Positions 7,123-14,660 of a DNA stretch of 17,646 nucleotides are shown in pieces. The stretch covers positions 1 through 17,646 of the forward strand of contig QGUX01000034.1 in NCBI GenBank assembly GCA_003242275.1. Direction: 5' to 3'. The stretch's first letter is position 1. Each line of letters starts with the position of its first letter. Made by a program: the position numbers and the translations under genes. Below the pieces are notes generated by a model that worked only from the letters and a program-made list of their open reading frames with translations, was not told the DNA's origin and made no database searches. The DNA is from Pseudomonadota bacterium (GTDB lineage Bacteria; Pseudomonadota; Gammaproteobacteria; Steroidobacterales; Steroidobacteraceae).

Positions 7123-8286
7123 TCAGAAGCCCCGCGCCACGTCGAATACCGAGTACATCCGGTCGCCGTTCGCGAAGCGGCGCATGTTCTCCCGTACCAC
7201 CAGCCAGCGCATCTCGTTCTCGCGCGCGGCCTCGGGCGAGGCATCGCGGGACATGGCCACCGGCGCTCCGGCCCACGGGGCGAGGATGAGGTTGGGCGCC
7301 TCCCACAGGGGATGATCCGTCGCCAGCGGCACCTGCGACGCCCAGTTCAGCGCGGCGCTGCCGATGGTGCCCGACTTCAATGCCGCGGCAAGATCCTCGG
7401 CCACCACGATATCGGCGCGCGCCCAGTTCACGAAGATGGCGTCGCGCTTCATGCGCGCGAACATGGCGGCGTCGAACAGGCCGCGGGTCTGCGGCGTCAG
7501 CGGCGCGGCGATCATCACCACGTCGGCCTGTCCGACCAGCGAGGGCAGTTCCTCGGGCAGGCCCACGTGGCTGACGAACCCGGGCGGATTGCGGTTCACC
7601 GGATCGGTGGCGATCACCTTCATGCCAATGGCATGCGCGATGCGGGCGATCTCGGTGCCGGCGCCGCCCAGCCCCACGATCAGCATCGTGGCGCCTTCCA
7701 GGCGCTTGCCAGGCCGGCCGCCGCGCCGATTCAGCTCGCGCGCCCGCTGGTTCTCCAGCGTCACGTCGATGGACCGCGCCAGCGCGAACACGTAGCCCAT
7801 GCCCATCTCGGCCAGCACGGTGTTCTTCACCTTCTGCGAGTTGGTCAGCAGTACCTCGCCGCGCGCCACGCCGGGCACGAGGTTGAGGCAGGTGTCGCCG
7901 CCACCGCTGTTGGCGTGGATCCAGCGCACCTTCGGCGCCGAGGCCATGGCCGCGGTGCAGTTCACTTCCACCAGCGCGTCCGCGTCCTGCATCACGGCGC
8001 CGAGGTCGGCTGGACCGCCGACACCTACCACGGTCACGCCGGGTGGCATGGCCTGCTGCAGCCACGCGGTGCGTTCCGCATGGTCCACCACGACCACCAG
8101 CCGGCGCGGTGCGGACCAGCCGCGCATCATCTCGCGCACGGGCCGCGCACTTTCGATGAGCTGGAACTCCGCCAGCGCCGCGGCGAGATCCGGCGCAGCT
8201 GCGGCGGCCGCAGCCTCGGCGGACAGTGCCTGCGGCGCGGCCGCACCGGCGACGAGGACGAGTGCAAGGCGTGCGATGGTGTTCAT
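7123..8286 (-). CDS. Exported D-2-hydroxyacid dehydrogenase-fold protein lacking catalytic Glu and His
   Basis: A 387-residue D-isomer-specific 2-hydroxyacid dehydrogenase family protein. The NAD-binding motif GLGGAG is at 205-210 and the strand-end acid is in VIATDP (Asp228). In the substrate half the catalytic Arg is kept (NWARADIV, Arg290). The segment that normally reads DVFxxEPL reads NWASQVPL, so Glu is Val319. The segment that normally reads TPHxAG reads APWAGA, so His is Trp338. The Val-to-Trp spacing of 19 residues equals the usual Glu-to-His spacing, so the alignment is secure. The N-terminus looks like a Sec signal peptide (hydrophobic core 6-20, then LSAEA), which is unusual for an NAD enzyme. 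Its ATG overlaps the stop of the beta-helix gene (ATGA), so the two are coupled. It could be a non-catalytic binding protein or use altered chemistry. Confidence 0.88.
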   Translation of the reverse strand: MNTIARLALVLVAGAAAPQALSAEAAAAAAAPDLAAALAEFQLIESARPVREMMRGWSAPRRLVVVVDHAERTAWLQQAMPPGVTVVGVGGPADLGAVMQDADALVEVNCTAAMASAPKVRWIHANSGGGDTCLNLVPGVARGEVLLTNSQKVKNTVLAEMGMGYVFALARSIDVTLENQRARELNRRGGRPGKRLEGATMLIVGLGGAGTEIARIAHAIGMKVIATDPVNRNPPGFVSHVGLPEELPSLVGQADVVMIAAPLTPQTRGLFDAAMFARMKRDAIFVNWARADIVVAEDLAAALKSGTIGSAALNWASQVPLATDHPLWEAPNLILAPWAGAPVAMSRDASPEAARENEMRWLVVRENMRRFANGDRMYSVFDVARGF

Positions 8287-10241
8287 GGTTGCTCCCCGCG
8301 GGGACCGTACCAGGGCATGGGCCGGCCACGCTCGAAGGCGCCGAGGTCCGGCGCCCTCCCCGTGTAGCCGTCGTTGACATTGGGCAACACCACGCCGGCA
8401 TCCACCGCGCGCGATCCGGCGCGCAGCGAGAAGTCGAACTCGTCGGGCCCGTAGAAGCGGCGAGGATCGGCGGGATCGGGCGGCGTCACGCGCACGAAGT
8501 CATCGTAGTCCACCAGGATGCTGTGGCGGTCCTGGCCGGTCGCGGCGGCGTACTCGCGCAGGGTGGCGAAGCGCCGCACCTCCCGGTCGCCGCTGAAGTC
8601 GGCGACCACCTGGCGCGGCGGCGAGTTCCACACGAAGGATTCCTTCTGCCCCGGATTGGGCCTGAAGCCGTTGTAGTCGGAGCTGGAGTAGTTGGTGAAC
8701 GTGTCCACCGTGAAGATCTCCGGCCAGGCACCCTGCCCCAGGACCAGGTTGTTGCGGAAGTGCAGGTTCGACACCGGCCCCATGTCATGCGCCTCGCCGA
8801 CGAAGGTGTTGTGGTAGAAGATGATGCCGGAAGGATTGGCCTGCAGCTTGATCGAACCGCCCTCCGGCGCGTGGTACACCACGTTGCCGATGAAGTACGC
8901 CGGTCCGCCGAACAGCGGCTGCGCGGACAGCGCCCGGTGCGCCTGGTTGAAGCAGCGGTTGCGCAGCACGCGGATGTTGTGCATCGCGCCGTCGGCCTCG
9001 ATGCAGTTGTCGTCCACGTTGCGGATGTCGTTGCCGACGATGTCGATCGACACCGGCATGCGTCCGCGGATGATGTTCCCCGCTTCGTCCGTGTCCGGAT
9101 TGCCGTAGGTGGCATGGTCCACGCCATCGTGGAAATGCGAGATGTCGTTGTACGCCACCACGTGGCCGGAGCCGTACACCTTCACCGCCACGTTCGAGCG
9201 CAGCTCCACCGGGAAGTCCGGATAGGACTGCCAGGTGCGGCCGATCCATCCCATCAGGTGGTCGGGGACCTGCCGTCCCACGAACACGTTGTCGACGATG
9301 TAGAAGTCCTTCGAGCCCGACCAGTCCGAGGTGATGCCGATGCCCACGTCCTCGAAGCGCGAATTGCGCACCACCAGTCCCGAGGATCCGATGATGCGCT
9401 TGCGCCCGGCCAGGATGGCGACCTCGGTGTTGCGGAAGGTGATGCCGTCGAAGTGGATGTGGTTGGCGGCGGTGACGTCGAACAGCACCGCATTGCCGTC
9501 GCCGTCGAAGACCACCGGTCCGTCGCCGGCGGCCCGGATCACGACGGGACGTTCGGCCGTGCCGCCGGCCGTCAGGTAGTAGGTGCCGTCGAACAGCGTG
9601 CCGAGGCCGCCGCCGTAGCGACGGCGCTGGTCCTTGTACAGTCCCGCGTGCACCAGGATCACGTCCCCCGGCTGCACGCGCGGCGGGAAGGAGTTGAACC
9701 AGTCCGAATGCGAGGCGCCCATGTTGAACGCCGCCAGCAGGCCGGTGAACGCCGGCTGCTGCTTCTCGCCCTGGTGGCCCGGTGGATAGACATGGAAGAC
9801 GCGGCCGCCGGTGGCGGCGCGCGGCTCGGCCCGCGTGCGCACCTCGACCACCCTTTCGGCATCGCCGGCCACGCCGTCCGGGTCACTCATGCGCAACGAC
9901 ACTTCGTAGGTGGTTCCTGGTTCGAGGTCGAACACACTGCCGGCGAACATCGGCGGAGCGGTGTAGTCGACGGCGAGGTACTTCACCTGCTCGCCGCCGA
10001 TGCGCAGCAGCGGCAGCCCCTCGCGCCATTCACCGGAGCCCTTGCGGCGATACCGCACGCTGACGCTGGCGTTGCGGTTGGCGTCACCCTGGAGCAGCCA
10101 TTCGAACCCCAGTGACCAGAGGGTCGGCGGCTCGACGATGAGCTCGCCCGGCACCACCCGGTCCGCATCCGCGGATCCTGCGGCCAGGGCGACGACTGCA
10201 AGCAGCGCCCCCGCCATCCCCCATGCCTTCGTTGTCTTCAT
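8283..10241 (-). CDS. Exported fibronectin III plus right-handed parallel beta-helix protein
   Basis: A 652-residue secreted protein. A signal peptide at 1 to about 26 ends GSADA. Residues about 35-137 look like a fibronectin type III domain (LWSLGFEWLLQG, then FDLEPGTTYEVSLR). Residues about 190-510 are a parallel beta-helix: PGDVILVHAGLYKD, then successive rungs such as NHIHFDGITFRNT, GLVVRNSRFEDV and MHNIRVLRNRCFN, each with the V/I-x-N-N/R pattern of pectate-lyase-like folds. The end (about 605-637, GSRAVDAGV then APDLGAFE) is the usual closing motif of such proteins. The fold is used by polysaccharide lyases and hydrolases, but I cannot assign a substrate or catalytic residues. ATG 10241 is chosen because it begins the signal peptide; ATG 10274 is a possible earlier start with no better ribosome-binding site. 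It is coupled to the dehydrogenase gene. Confidence 0.88.
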   Translation of the reverse strand: MKTTKAWGMAGALLAVVALAAGSADADRVVPGELIVEPPTLWSLGFEWLLQGDANRNASVSVRYRRKGSGEWREGLPLLRIGGEQVKYLAVDYTAPPMFAGSVFDLEPGTTYEVSLRMSDPDGVAGDAERVVEVRTRAEPRAATGGRVFHVYPPGHQGEKQQPAFTGLLAAFNMGASHSDWFNSFPPRVQPGDVILVHAGLYKDQRRRYGGGLGTLFDGTYYLTAGGTAERPVVIRAAGDGPVVFDGDGNAVLFDVTAANHIHFDGITFRNTEVAILAGRKRIIGSSGLVVRNSRFEDVGIGITSDWSGSKDFYIVDNVFVGRQVPDHLMGWIGRTWQSYPDFPVELRSNVAVKVYGSGHVVAYNDISHFHDGVDHATYGNPDTDEAGNIIRGRMPVSIDIVGNDIRNVDDNCIEADGAMHNIRVLRNRCFNQAHRALSAQPLFGGPAYFIGNVVYHAPEGGSIKLQANPSGIIFYHNTFVGEAHDMGPVSNLHFRNNLVLGQGAWPEIFTVDTFTNYSSSDYNGFRPNPGQKESFVWNSPPRQVVADFSGDREVRRFATLREYAAATGQDRHSILVDYDDFVRVTPPDPADPRRFYGPDEFDFSLRAGSRAVDAGVVLPNVNDGYTGRAPDLGAFERGRPMPWYGPRGEQP

Positions 10242-10301
10242 GCTGCACCCGACAGGATGGTGAGGCACGAACATAGCATCGAAGCGGCGGGGTCGTACCA
10301 C

Positions 10302-10326
10302 CCGGCCGCCGCATCCCTGCGGCCGG
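10302..10326 (-). terminator. GC-rich hairpin between the unknown exported-protein gene and the beta-helix gene
   Basis: CCGGCCGC (10302-10309) and GCGGCCGG (10319-10326) are perfect 8-base inverted repeats with a nine-base loop. They lie 35 bases past the stop of the 750-residue protein and 61 bases before the beta-helix start. No T-run follows on the minus strand, so this is not a textbook intrinsic terminator. It could cause partial termination, act as a processing site, or stabilise the upstream mRNA. Confidence 0.35.
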
Positions 10327-10360
10327 CCGGGGATACCCGGATCGGCACCATCCGGCGCAC

Positions 10361-12613
10361 TTACGGACCGTAGCGTGTCTTCAGGCTCGCGATGCCGGCG
10401 GGCAGTCCTTCGGTGCAGGGCTCGAAGCGCTTTCCATAGGCGCGCGAGGCCTCGCCCAGCGCGAACAGCTGCTCCACCGCGGCATTGAACGGCGCATCGA
10501 TGCTGCGCAGCGCCTCGAGCTGCGCCGCCTCGCCCTGGCTCGCCGACTGCTCCAGCACCCGCAGCGAGGCGGCGAAGCCGTCGAACACCTCGCGGGCGCG
10601 CTGGGCCACCGTGCGGAAGTCCTGCGTAGCCTGCGCGATGGCGCGCAGCCCCTCGCTGCTCGCCGGTTCGTCGACCTCGCGGATGCACAGCGCCGCGCGA
10701 CCTGGCAGGTCCTGCGGATCTTCCGGGCCTTCCGGCGGCGCAACCTCCTCACCGGCCTGCTGCTCCGGCGCCGAGGACAGCTCTTCCACCGCAATCTCCA
10801 CCGGCTCCGGAGCCTGCTGTTCCGCCGGCGGCGCCGGCGGCCGGGGACGAGGGGTTTCCTTCTTCGGCGGCAGCGGCGGCGGGGGCGGCAGCTGCTCGCA
10901 GATGTTCACCCGACGGGTGATGTCGAGCAGCTCGCGGATGGCCTGGTCGTGCTGCCGGTCCAGCAGCTCCAGCTGCTCCACCGCGCCGGCCAGCGTCCCC
11001 AGGTCGCGACCCAGGTCCTCCGCCGCGAGGCCCGCCTCGATCGCCGACTTCAGCGCCGACACGTACCACTTGTTGATGGCCATCACCGCCAGCGACACCG
11101 CCCCGGAGGCGATGTTGCCGGCATTGGCGTCGTTGATGATGCCGGAGGCATCCCACACGGCCGTCGCCGACTCCACTTCCTTCAATGTCAGCGCCGCCGC
11201 CGTGCCGTTCCTGACCGCGGTGGCCTGTGCGCCGGTCAACGTCGCGGCGATCAGCTCACCGGTCTTGATGGCCAGCGTGGTCGCATGGCTGGCGATCTCG
11301 GTGCCGGCGCGCTGGAACTCCTCCGAGCCCGTGATCTGGGTGATGCGCCGGACGATCTCGCGCTCGCGACGGGTGGCGCGCTCCTTCATCTGGGTCAGCT
11401 CGCGATGCACGTCCTCGTCGCAGGTGCGGATCTCGATCTCCACGGGCGCGCCGACGGGCTCGCCGCACAGGGTCTTCGCCTGGACCAGCGTGCGGCCCTC
11501 GCGCACGGGCTGGATCGAGACGGTCCCGCCGCCCGTCACCACGCTGACGATGGCCTCGTTCTCCGCCTTGAATACGAGCAGGTCGCCCGCGCCGGCCGGA
11601 TGGACCTCCACCGGGATGGAATAGACCTTCGAACCCGGTTTGCCGTCGATGCCGTAGTAGCCCATCACGGGCAGCGGCCGGCCGCCGTTGACCGACACCA
11701 GCTCCACGCTGCTGGCGGGCAGGCTGGCCGTGGCCGTCCGGCCACGATAGGTATAGGTGCCCTTCAGTTCGCCCCTGCCCGGCGTGGCGCCGGTGACGCG
11801 CGCGGAACTTCCCTGCGGCTGGATCGACAGCATGCCCGCCGGCGCGGACTCGAAGCGCAGCTCGCCGCCGGCGGGCGATGCGCTGGCCTGCACCGTCGTG
11901 GCCCGGCCCTTCTCCAGGTTCACGCAGCCGGCCAGCAGCAGCTTCGGCAGTTCGTCGCGGCGCTTGTAGCGCAGCGTGAGTTCGCCCGACTGGATGCGAT
12001 GCCCCATGCAGAAGGGCGCCAGTGGCAGGATGCTGCCGCTGATCGCATAGCGCTTCTCGAAGCCCTCGGCGAGTTCGGCCGCGGTGACTTCGAGGGACGG
12101 GGACAGCGACACCATTTCCTGCGTACGGATGCCGAGCGGATAACCGGCCAGCTCCTGCCCGGTGCCCGCGAAGTTCATGCGGCAGGTGCCCGCATCGTTC
12201 ACGTCCAGGTAGAAGAACGGCGACTTCTGCAGCGGATCCTTCCTGAGCGCGATCACGCCGCGCACCAGGCGTTCCCCGCCACCCATCGAGGAGCTGACGA
12301 CCACGTTGCCCTTCTCGTCCCTGCAGGTCACCGGCGTGACCGACAACGAGACCGGCGGTCCCTGCCAGTCTTCCTCGTGCGTGGTGTCGAAGCTGCTGTA
12401 GCTGAGCAGCATGTCGTGGACGCCGTCGCCATCGCCGGGTATCTGCCCCTGCCAGGCCAGTGTCCAGTCACCCCCGGTGCAGCCCGCGCCCTCCACCGGC
12501 GCTCCCTGCACCCTCAATGTCACGTCCATGGGCTCGGGCGCCGCCACCGAGGTGCGCGACACCAGCGCCGCGACCACCGCCCACACCACGCCCCTTTGCC
12601 TGCGCGTGCTCAC
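10361..12613 (-). CDS. Large exported protein of unknown function, Ig-like and helical regions with Pro-rich linker
   Basis: A 750-residue protein I do not recognise. Residues 1 to about 25 form a signal peptide (VVWAVVAALVSRTSVAA). Residues about 28-400 are mostly beta-rich, and two stretches near 236-308 and 340-397 read like bacterial Ig-like (Big) domains. Residues about 400-572 are helical, starting with a charged coiled-coil-like run (ELTQMKERATRREREIVRR) and then Ala-rich, nearly hydrophobic helices (about 440-535). A proline- and glutamate-rich linker at about 575-637 leads to a helical C-terminus (about 650-725). There are ten cysteines, which fits a protein exported to an oxidising space. 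No lipobox, sorting signal or catalytic motif is evident. The start is GTG at 12613 with AGAGG six bases upstream. The frame stays open further upstream but loses any exported start there. It heads a run of four exported-protein genes. Confidence 0.85.
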   Translation of the reverse strand: MSTRRQRGVVWAVVAALVSRTSVAAPEPMDVTLRVQGAPVEGAGCTGGDWTLAWQGQIPGDGDGVHDMLLSYSSFDTTHEEDWQGPPVSLSVTPVTCRDEKGNVVVSSSMGGGERLVRGVIALRKDPLQKSPFFYLDVNDAGTCRMNFAGTGQELAGYPLGIRTQEMVSLSPSLEVTAAELAEGFEKRYAISGSILPLAPFCMGHRIQSGELTLRYKRRDELPKLLLAGCVNLEKGRATTVQASASPAGGELRFESAPAGMLSIQPQGSSARVTGATPGRGELKGTYTYRGRTATASLPASSVELVSVNGGRPLPVMGYYGIDGKPGSKVYSIPVEVHPAGAGDLLVFKAENEAIVSVVTGGGTVSIQPVREGRTLVQAKTLCGEPVGAPVEIEIRTCDEDVHRELTQMKERATRREREIVRRITQITGSEEFQRAGTEIASHATTLAIKTGELIAATLTGAQATAVRNGTAAALTLKEVESATAVWDASGIINDANAGNIASGAVSLAVMAINKWYVSALKSAIEAGLAAEDLGRDLGTLAGAVEQLELLDRQHDQAIRELLDITRRVNICEQLPPPPPLPPKKETPRPRPPAPPAEQQAPEPVEIAVEELSSAPEQQAGEEVAPPEGPEDPQDLPGRAALCIREVDEPASSEGLRAIAQATQDFRTVAQRAREVFDGFAASLRVLEQSASQGEAAQLEALRSIDAPFNAAVEQLFALGEASRAYGKRFEPCTEGLPAGIASLKTRYGP

Positions 12614-12686
12614 GAGAATCCTCTTCCTCCCTGTCGTCCCGGGTGCGCAGTCTGGCGGGGCCGCCCGCGGCCGCACATCGTTCCTA

Positions 12687-12718
12687 GGAGCCATCCCGCC
12701 CGGGACGGGGAGCCATCC
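12687..12718. repeat. 10-bp direct repeat pair, 22-bp period, possible operator
   Basis: GGAGCCATCC occurs at 12687-12696 and again at 12709-12718. The two copies are 22 bases apart start to start, about two helical turns. The 12 bases between them carry a CCCGGG palindrome. The pair lies 74-105 bases upstream of the GTG of the unknown exported-protein gene, where an operator or activator site would be expected. A regulator is not identified. Confidence 0.4.
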
Positions 12719-12857
12719 AAGGGCCAGGGGTGGGCCTGCCCGGGGTCCGGCGCATGGGGGCCGATCACCCGGGCCCATCCGGCGCCGCCCGGTGTGGGCG
12801 TCGTCACAGAATCGGCGGGCAATCTGCGACGGAGCCGACGATTGCGCGTCCGGCACG

Positions 12858-12886
12858 TTGCCGCCTGGCGGGTCCTGAATTATGTA
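12858..12886 (+). promoter_or_regulatory. Candidate sigma-70-like promoter for the diguanylate cyclase gene
   Basis: TTGCCG (12858-12863) and TATGTA (12881-12886) are separated by exactly 17 bases and lie about 95 bases upstream of the cyclase ATG. The -10 part falls in GAATTATGTATTC (12877-12889), the most AT-rich patch of the region. The match is modest (4/6 and 3/6). On the minus strand the same patch contains CATAAT, which could serve the opposite gene, but without a good -35. Confidence 0.25.
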
Positions 12887-12931
12887 TTCCCCGACGCCGC
12901 GACCCCGTCCGTCCGGCATCCGTTCCTGCAG

Positions 12932-12970
12932 CCCCGAACTTGCTGCGCGCTGTCTCGTGCCATTTCGGGG
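12932..12970 (+). promoter_or_regulatory. Inverted repeat that could mask the cyclase ribosome-binding site
   Basis: CCCCGAA (12932-12938) pairs perfectly with TTCGGGG (12964-12970) around a 25-base loop, and one outer G-T pair can extend it. The 3' arm contains GGGG at 12967-12970, the only Shine-Dalgarno-like sequence before the ATG at 12980. Folding would hide it. The stem is short and the loop long, so the structure is tentative. Confidence 0.3.
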
Positions 12971-12979
12971 TCTGGAACC

Positions 12980-14653
12980 ATGCATCAAACCGCCAAGCCG
13001 AGCGTGCCTGAAAGGCGCGTACCCTGGGCGAGCCTGTGGCTGGCCGTGGCCGCCGCCTGGATCCCGGCCATCGCCGCCGCGATGCTGCAGCAGACGCTGG
13101 TCGCGATGCTGCTCGCGATCGCCGGCCCGCTGCTGGTCGCCACCTGGGGCCTCGCCCCCATCCGCCGCGCCCTGTTCGGCGAGCAGCTCCGGCTCTCCGC
13201 GCTGCTGAACGCGGTGCCGGAGGGCGTGCTGGAGGTGGATGCCCGGGGCGTCATCACGTTCGCCAACCCGCAGCTGTGCGACCTGTTCGGCTACCTGCCG
13301 CATGAGCTGGTCGGCCAGCCGGTGGAACTGCTGGTGCCGCAGGAATCCCGCCACGCCCACGTGGAAAAGCGCGCCGCCTTCTGGTCCAGCGCGCGTTCGC
13401 GGCCGATGGGCAGCGGCCTGGACATTACCGGCGTCCGCAAGGACGGCACCCGCATCCCGGTGGACATCAGCCTCACCCGCGTGCAGACCCGGCGCGGGCC
13501 GGTGATGTACTGCCTGGTGCGCGACAACAGTGCGCGCCATGCCTTCGAGACCCGCCTGGTGGAGAGCAACCGCCGGCTGAAGGAGACCGTGGCCACGCTG
13601 GAGCGCAGCTCGCTGGAGCTGCACACGCTGAATGAAATGGGCGAGCTGCTGCACAGCAGCCACTCGGAACAGGAACTCTACGGCATCCTCAGCCGCACCA
13701 TGGAGCGGCTGTTCCCGGGGTGGACCGGCGCGCTGTACATGGTCAGCGTGTCGCGCGAGACCGCGCGCACCGCCCATGCCTGGGGCCGCGAGGCGGCGCG
13801 GCTGAAGACGGCCATCACCAGCGACGACTGCTGGGCGCTGCGCCGCGGGCGGCCGCACCACGTGGACGGGGAAGGCAGCCATCCCCCCTGCAGCCACCAC
13901 ATGAATGCCACCGCCCGCCGCCAGCATTGTGTGCCGCTGACCGGCCAGGGGGAACTGCTCGGCATCCTGCATCTCTCCGAGGACGAGGAGGCGCCTTCCA
14001 CCATCGCCCGGGCCGCGCCGCAGTCGCAGTTCCTGCAGGCGCTGGCCAACCAGGTCGCGTTGTCGACTGCCAACCTGAGGCTGCGCAATTCACTGCGCGC
14101 GCAGAGCACCATCGACCCGCTCACCGGCCTCGGCAATCGCCGGCTGGTGGACGAGCGCTTCGACGCCCTGATCCAGCAGGCGCGCGCCGAGGGCCGCGAC
14201 GTCGCCCTGCTGGTGCTGGACGTCGACCACTTCAAGACCTTCAACGACCACTTCGGCCACGAGTGCGGCGACCTCGTGCTGCGCGAGATCGGGGCGGTGT
14301 TGCGCCGGTCGTTGCGCCACGACGACCTGCCCTGCCGGCTGGGCGGCGAGGAATTCGTGGTGCTGCTGCCAGACACCTCCCTCACCGAGGCCGAGCGCGT
14401 CGCCGAGAAGCTGCGCAACTCGGTCGAGCAGCTGCGGCTGCAGCGCAACGGGTACCCGCTCGGCAAGGTCTCGGTTTCGGCGGGCGTGGCGTCGGTGCGT
14501 CCCGAAAGCGACACGGTCGAGGCGTTGATGCGCCGCGCCGACCGCGCCCTCTACCGCGCCAAGGCCGCCGGACGCAACTGCGTGATGGTGGGCGGCTTCC
14601 AGGACGACACCGGCGTGCAGCCCCGCCTGGTGCTGGCGCACAGCAAGGTGTGA
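12980..14653 (+). CDS. Membrane PAS-GAF-GGDEF diguanylate cyclase
   Basis: A 557-residue protein that should make c-di-GMP from two GTP. Two hydrophobic segments (about 16-35 and 38-57) anchor it in the inner membrane. A PAS domain follows (about 70-180: LLNAVPEGVLEVDARGVITF, then GLDITGVRKDGTRIPVDISL), then a linker helix, a GAF-like domain (about 220-365, containing DDCWALRRGRPH and several Cys/His residues) and a GGDEF domain (about 378-540). The active-site motif is GGEEF at 455-459 with metal-binding Asp414. The inhibitory I-site RxxD is intact (R446-HD-D449), five residues before GGEEF. DRALYRAKAAGRN closes the domain. No EAL or HD-GYP domain is present, so it is a synthase only. ATG 12980 has only a weak GGGG site upstream. 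cheD starts eight bases after its stop. Confidence 0.93.
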   Translation: MHQTAKPSVPERRVPWASLWLAVAAAWIPAIAAAMLQQTLVAMLLAIAGPLLVATWGLAPIRRALFGEQLRLSALLNAVPEGVLEVDARGVITFANPQLCDLFGYLPHELVGQPVELLVPQESRHAHVEKRAAFWSSARSRPMGSGLDITGVRKDGTRIPVDISLTRVQTRRGPVMYCLVRDNSARHAFETRLVESNRRLKETVATLERSSLELHTLNEMGELLHSSHSEQELYGILSRTMERLFPGWTGALYMVSVSRETARTAHAWGREAARLKTAITSDDCWALRRGRPHHVDGEGSHPPCSHHMNATARRQHCVPLTGQGELLGILHLSEDEEAPSTIARAAPQSQFLQALANQVALSTANLRLRNSLRAQSTIDPLTGLGNRRLVDERFDALIQQARAEGRDVALLVLDVDHFKTFNDHFGHECGDLVLREIGAVLRRSLRHDDLPCRLGGEEFVVLLPDTSLTEAERVAEKLRNSVEQLRLQRNGYPLGKVSVSAGVASVRPESDTVEALMRRADRALYRAKAAGRNCVMVGGFQDDTGVQPRLVLAHSKV

Positions 14654-14660
14654 CCCCTCC

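Larger units (their letters stand above)
12614..12979. other. Intergenic region between divergent genes (366 bases)
   Basis: This gene-free stretch separates the unknown exported-protein gene from the diguanylate cyclase gene. Open frames cross it but have no ribosome-binding site or recognisable product. It holds a pair of 10-base direct repeats (12687-12718), an AT-rich island (12877-12889) and an inverted repeat (12932-12970), listed separately. TCCGGCGC also occurs twice (12746-12753 and 12778-12785), and TCCTAGGA (12682-12689) is a perfect palindrome. No tRNA or other RNA gene was seen. Confidence 0.6.

Noticed and set aside
8226..10115. Long plus-strand open frame (629 codons) opposite the beta-helix gene
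   Set aside because: The product is a His/Val/Arg-rich repeat-like sequence typical of a shadow frame. The opposite strand encodes a clear signal peptide, FnIII and beta-helix.
12746..12785. TCCGGCGC repeated twice as a regulatory repeat
   Set aside because: An 8-base all-GC-type motif is expected often by chance in sequence of this composition. The spacing is not meaningful.
12820..12850. Possible FliA (sigma-28) promoter, GCCGACGA, upstream of the cyclase
   Set aside because: Only a partial match to the GCCGATAA -10 element, and no TAAA element at the right distance.
12851..12866. Possible sigma-54 promoter, GGCACGTTGCC
   Set aside because: The GG and GC dinucleotides are not at the required spacing.
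10949..12979. In-frame upstream extension of the cyclase (677 codons)
   Set aside because: This part is antisense to the unknown exported protein and reads as low-complexity. PAS and membrane segments begin only after the ATG at 12980.
12614..13972. In-frame upstream extension of the 750-residue exported protein
   Set aside because: It would place the signal peptide deep inside the protein and overlap the cyclase antisense. GTG 12613 has a ribosome-binding site and starts the signal peptide.
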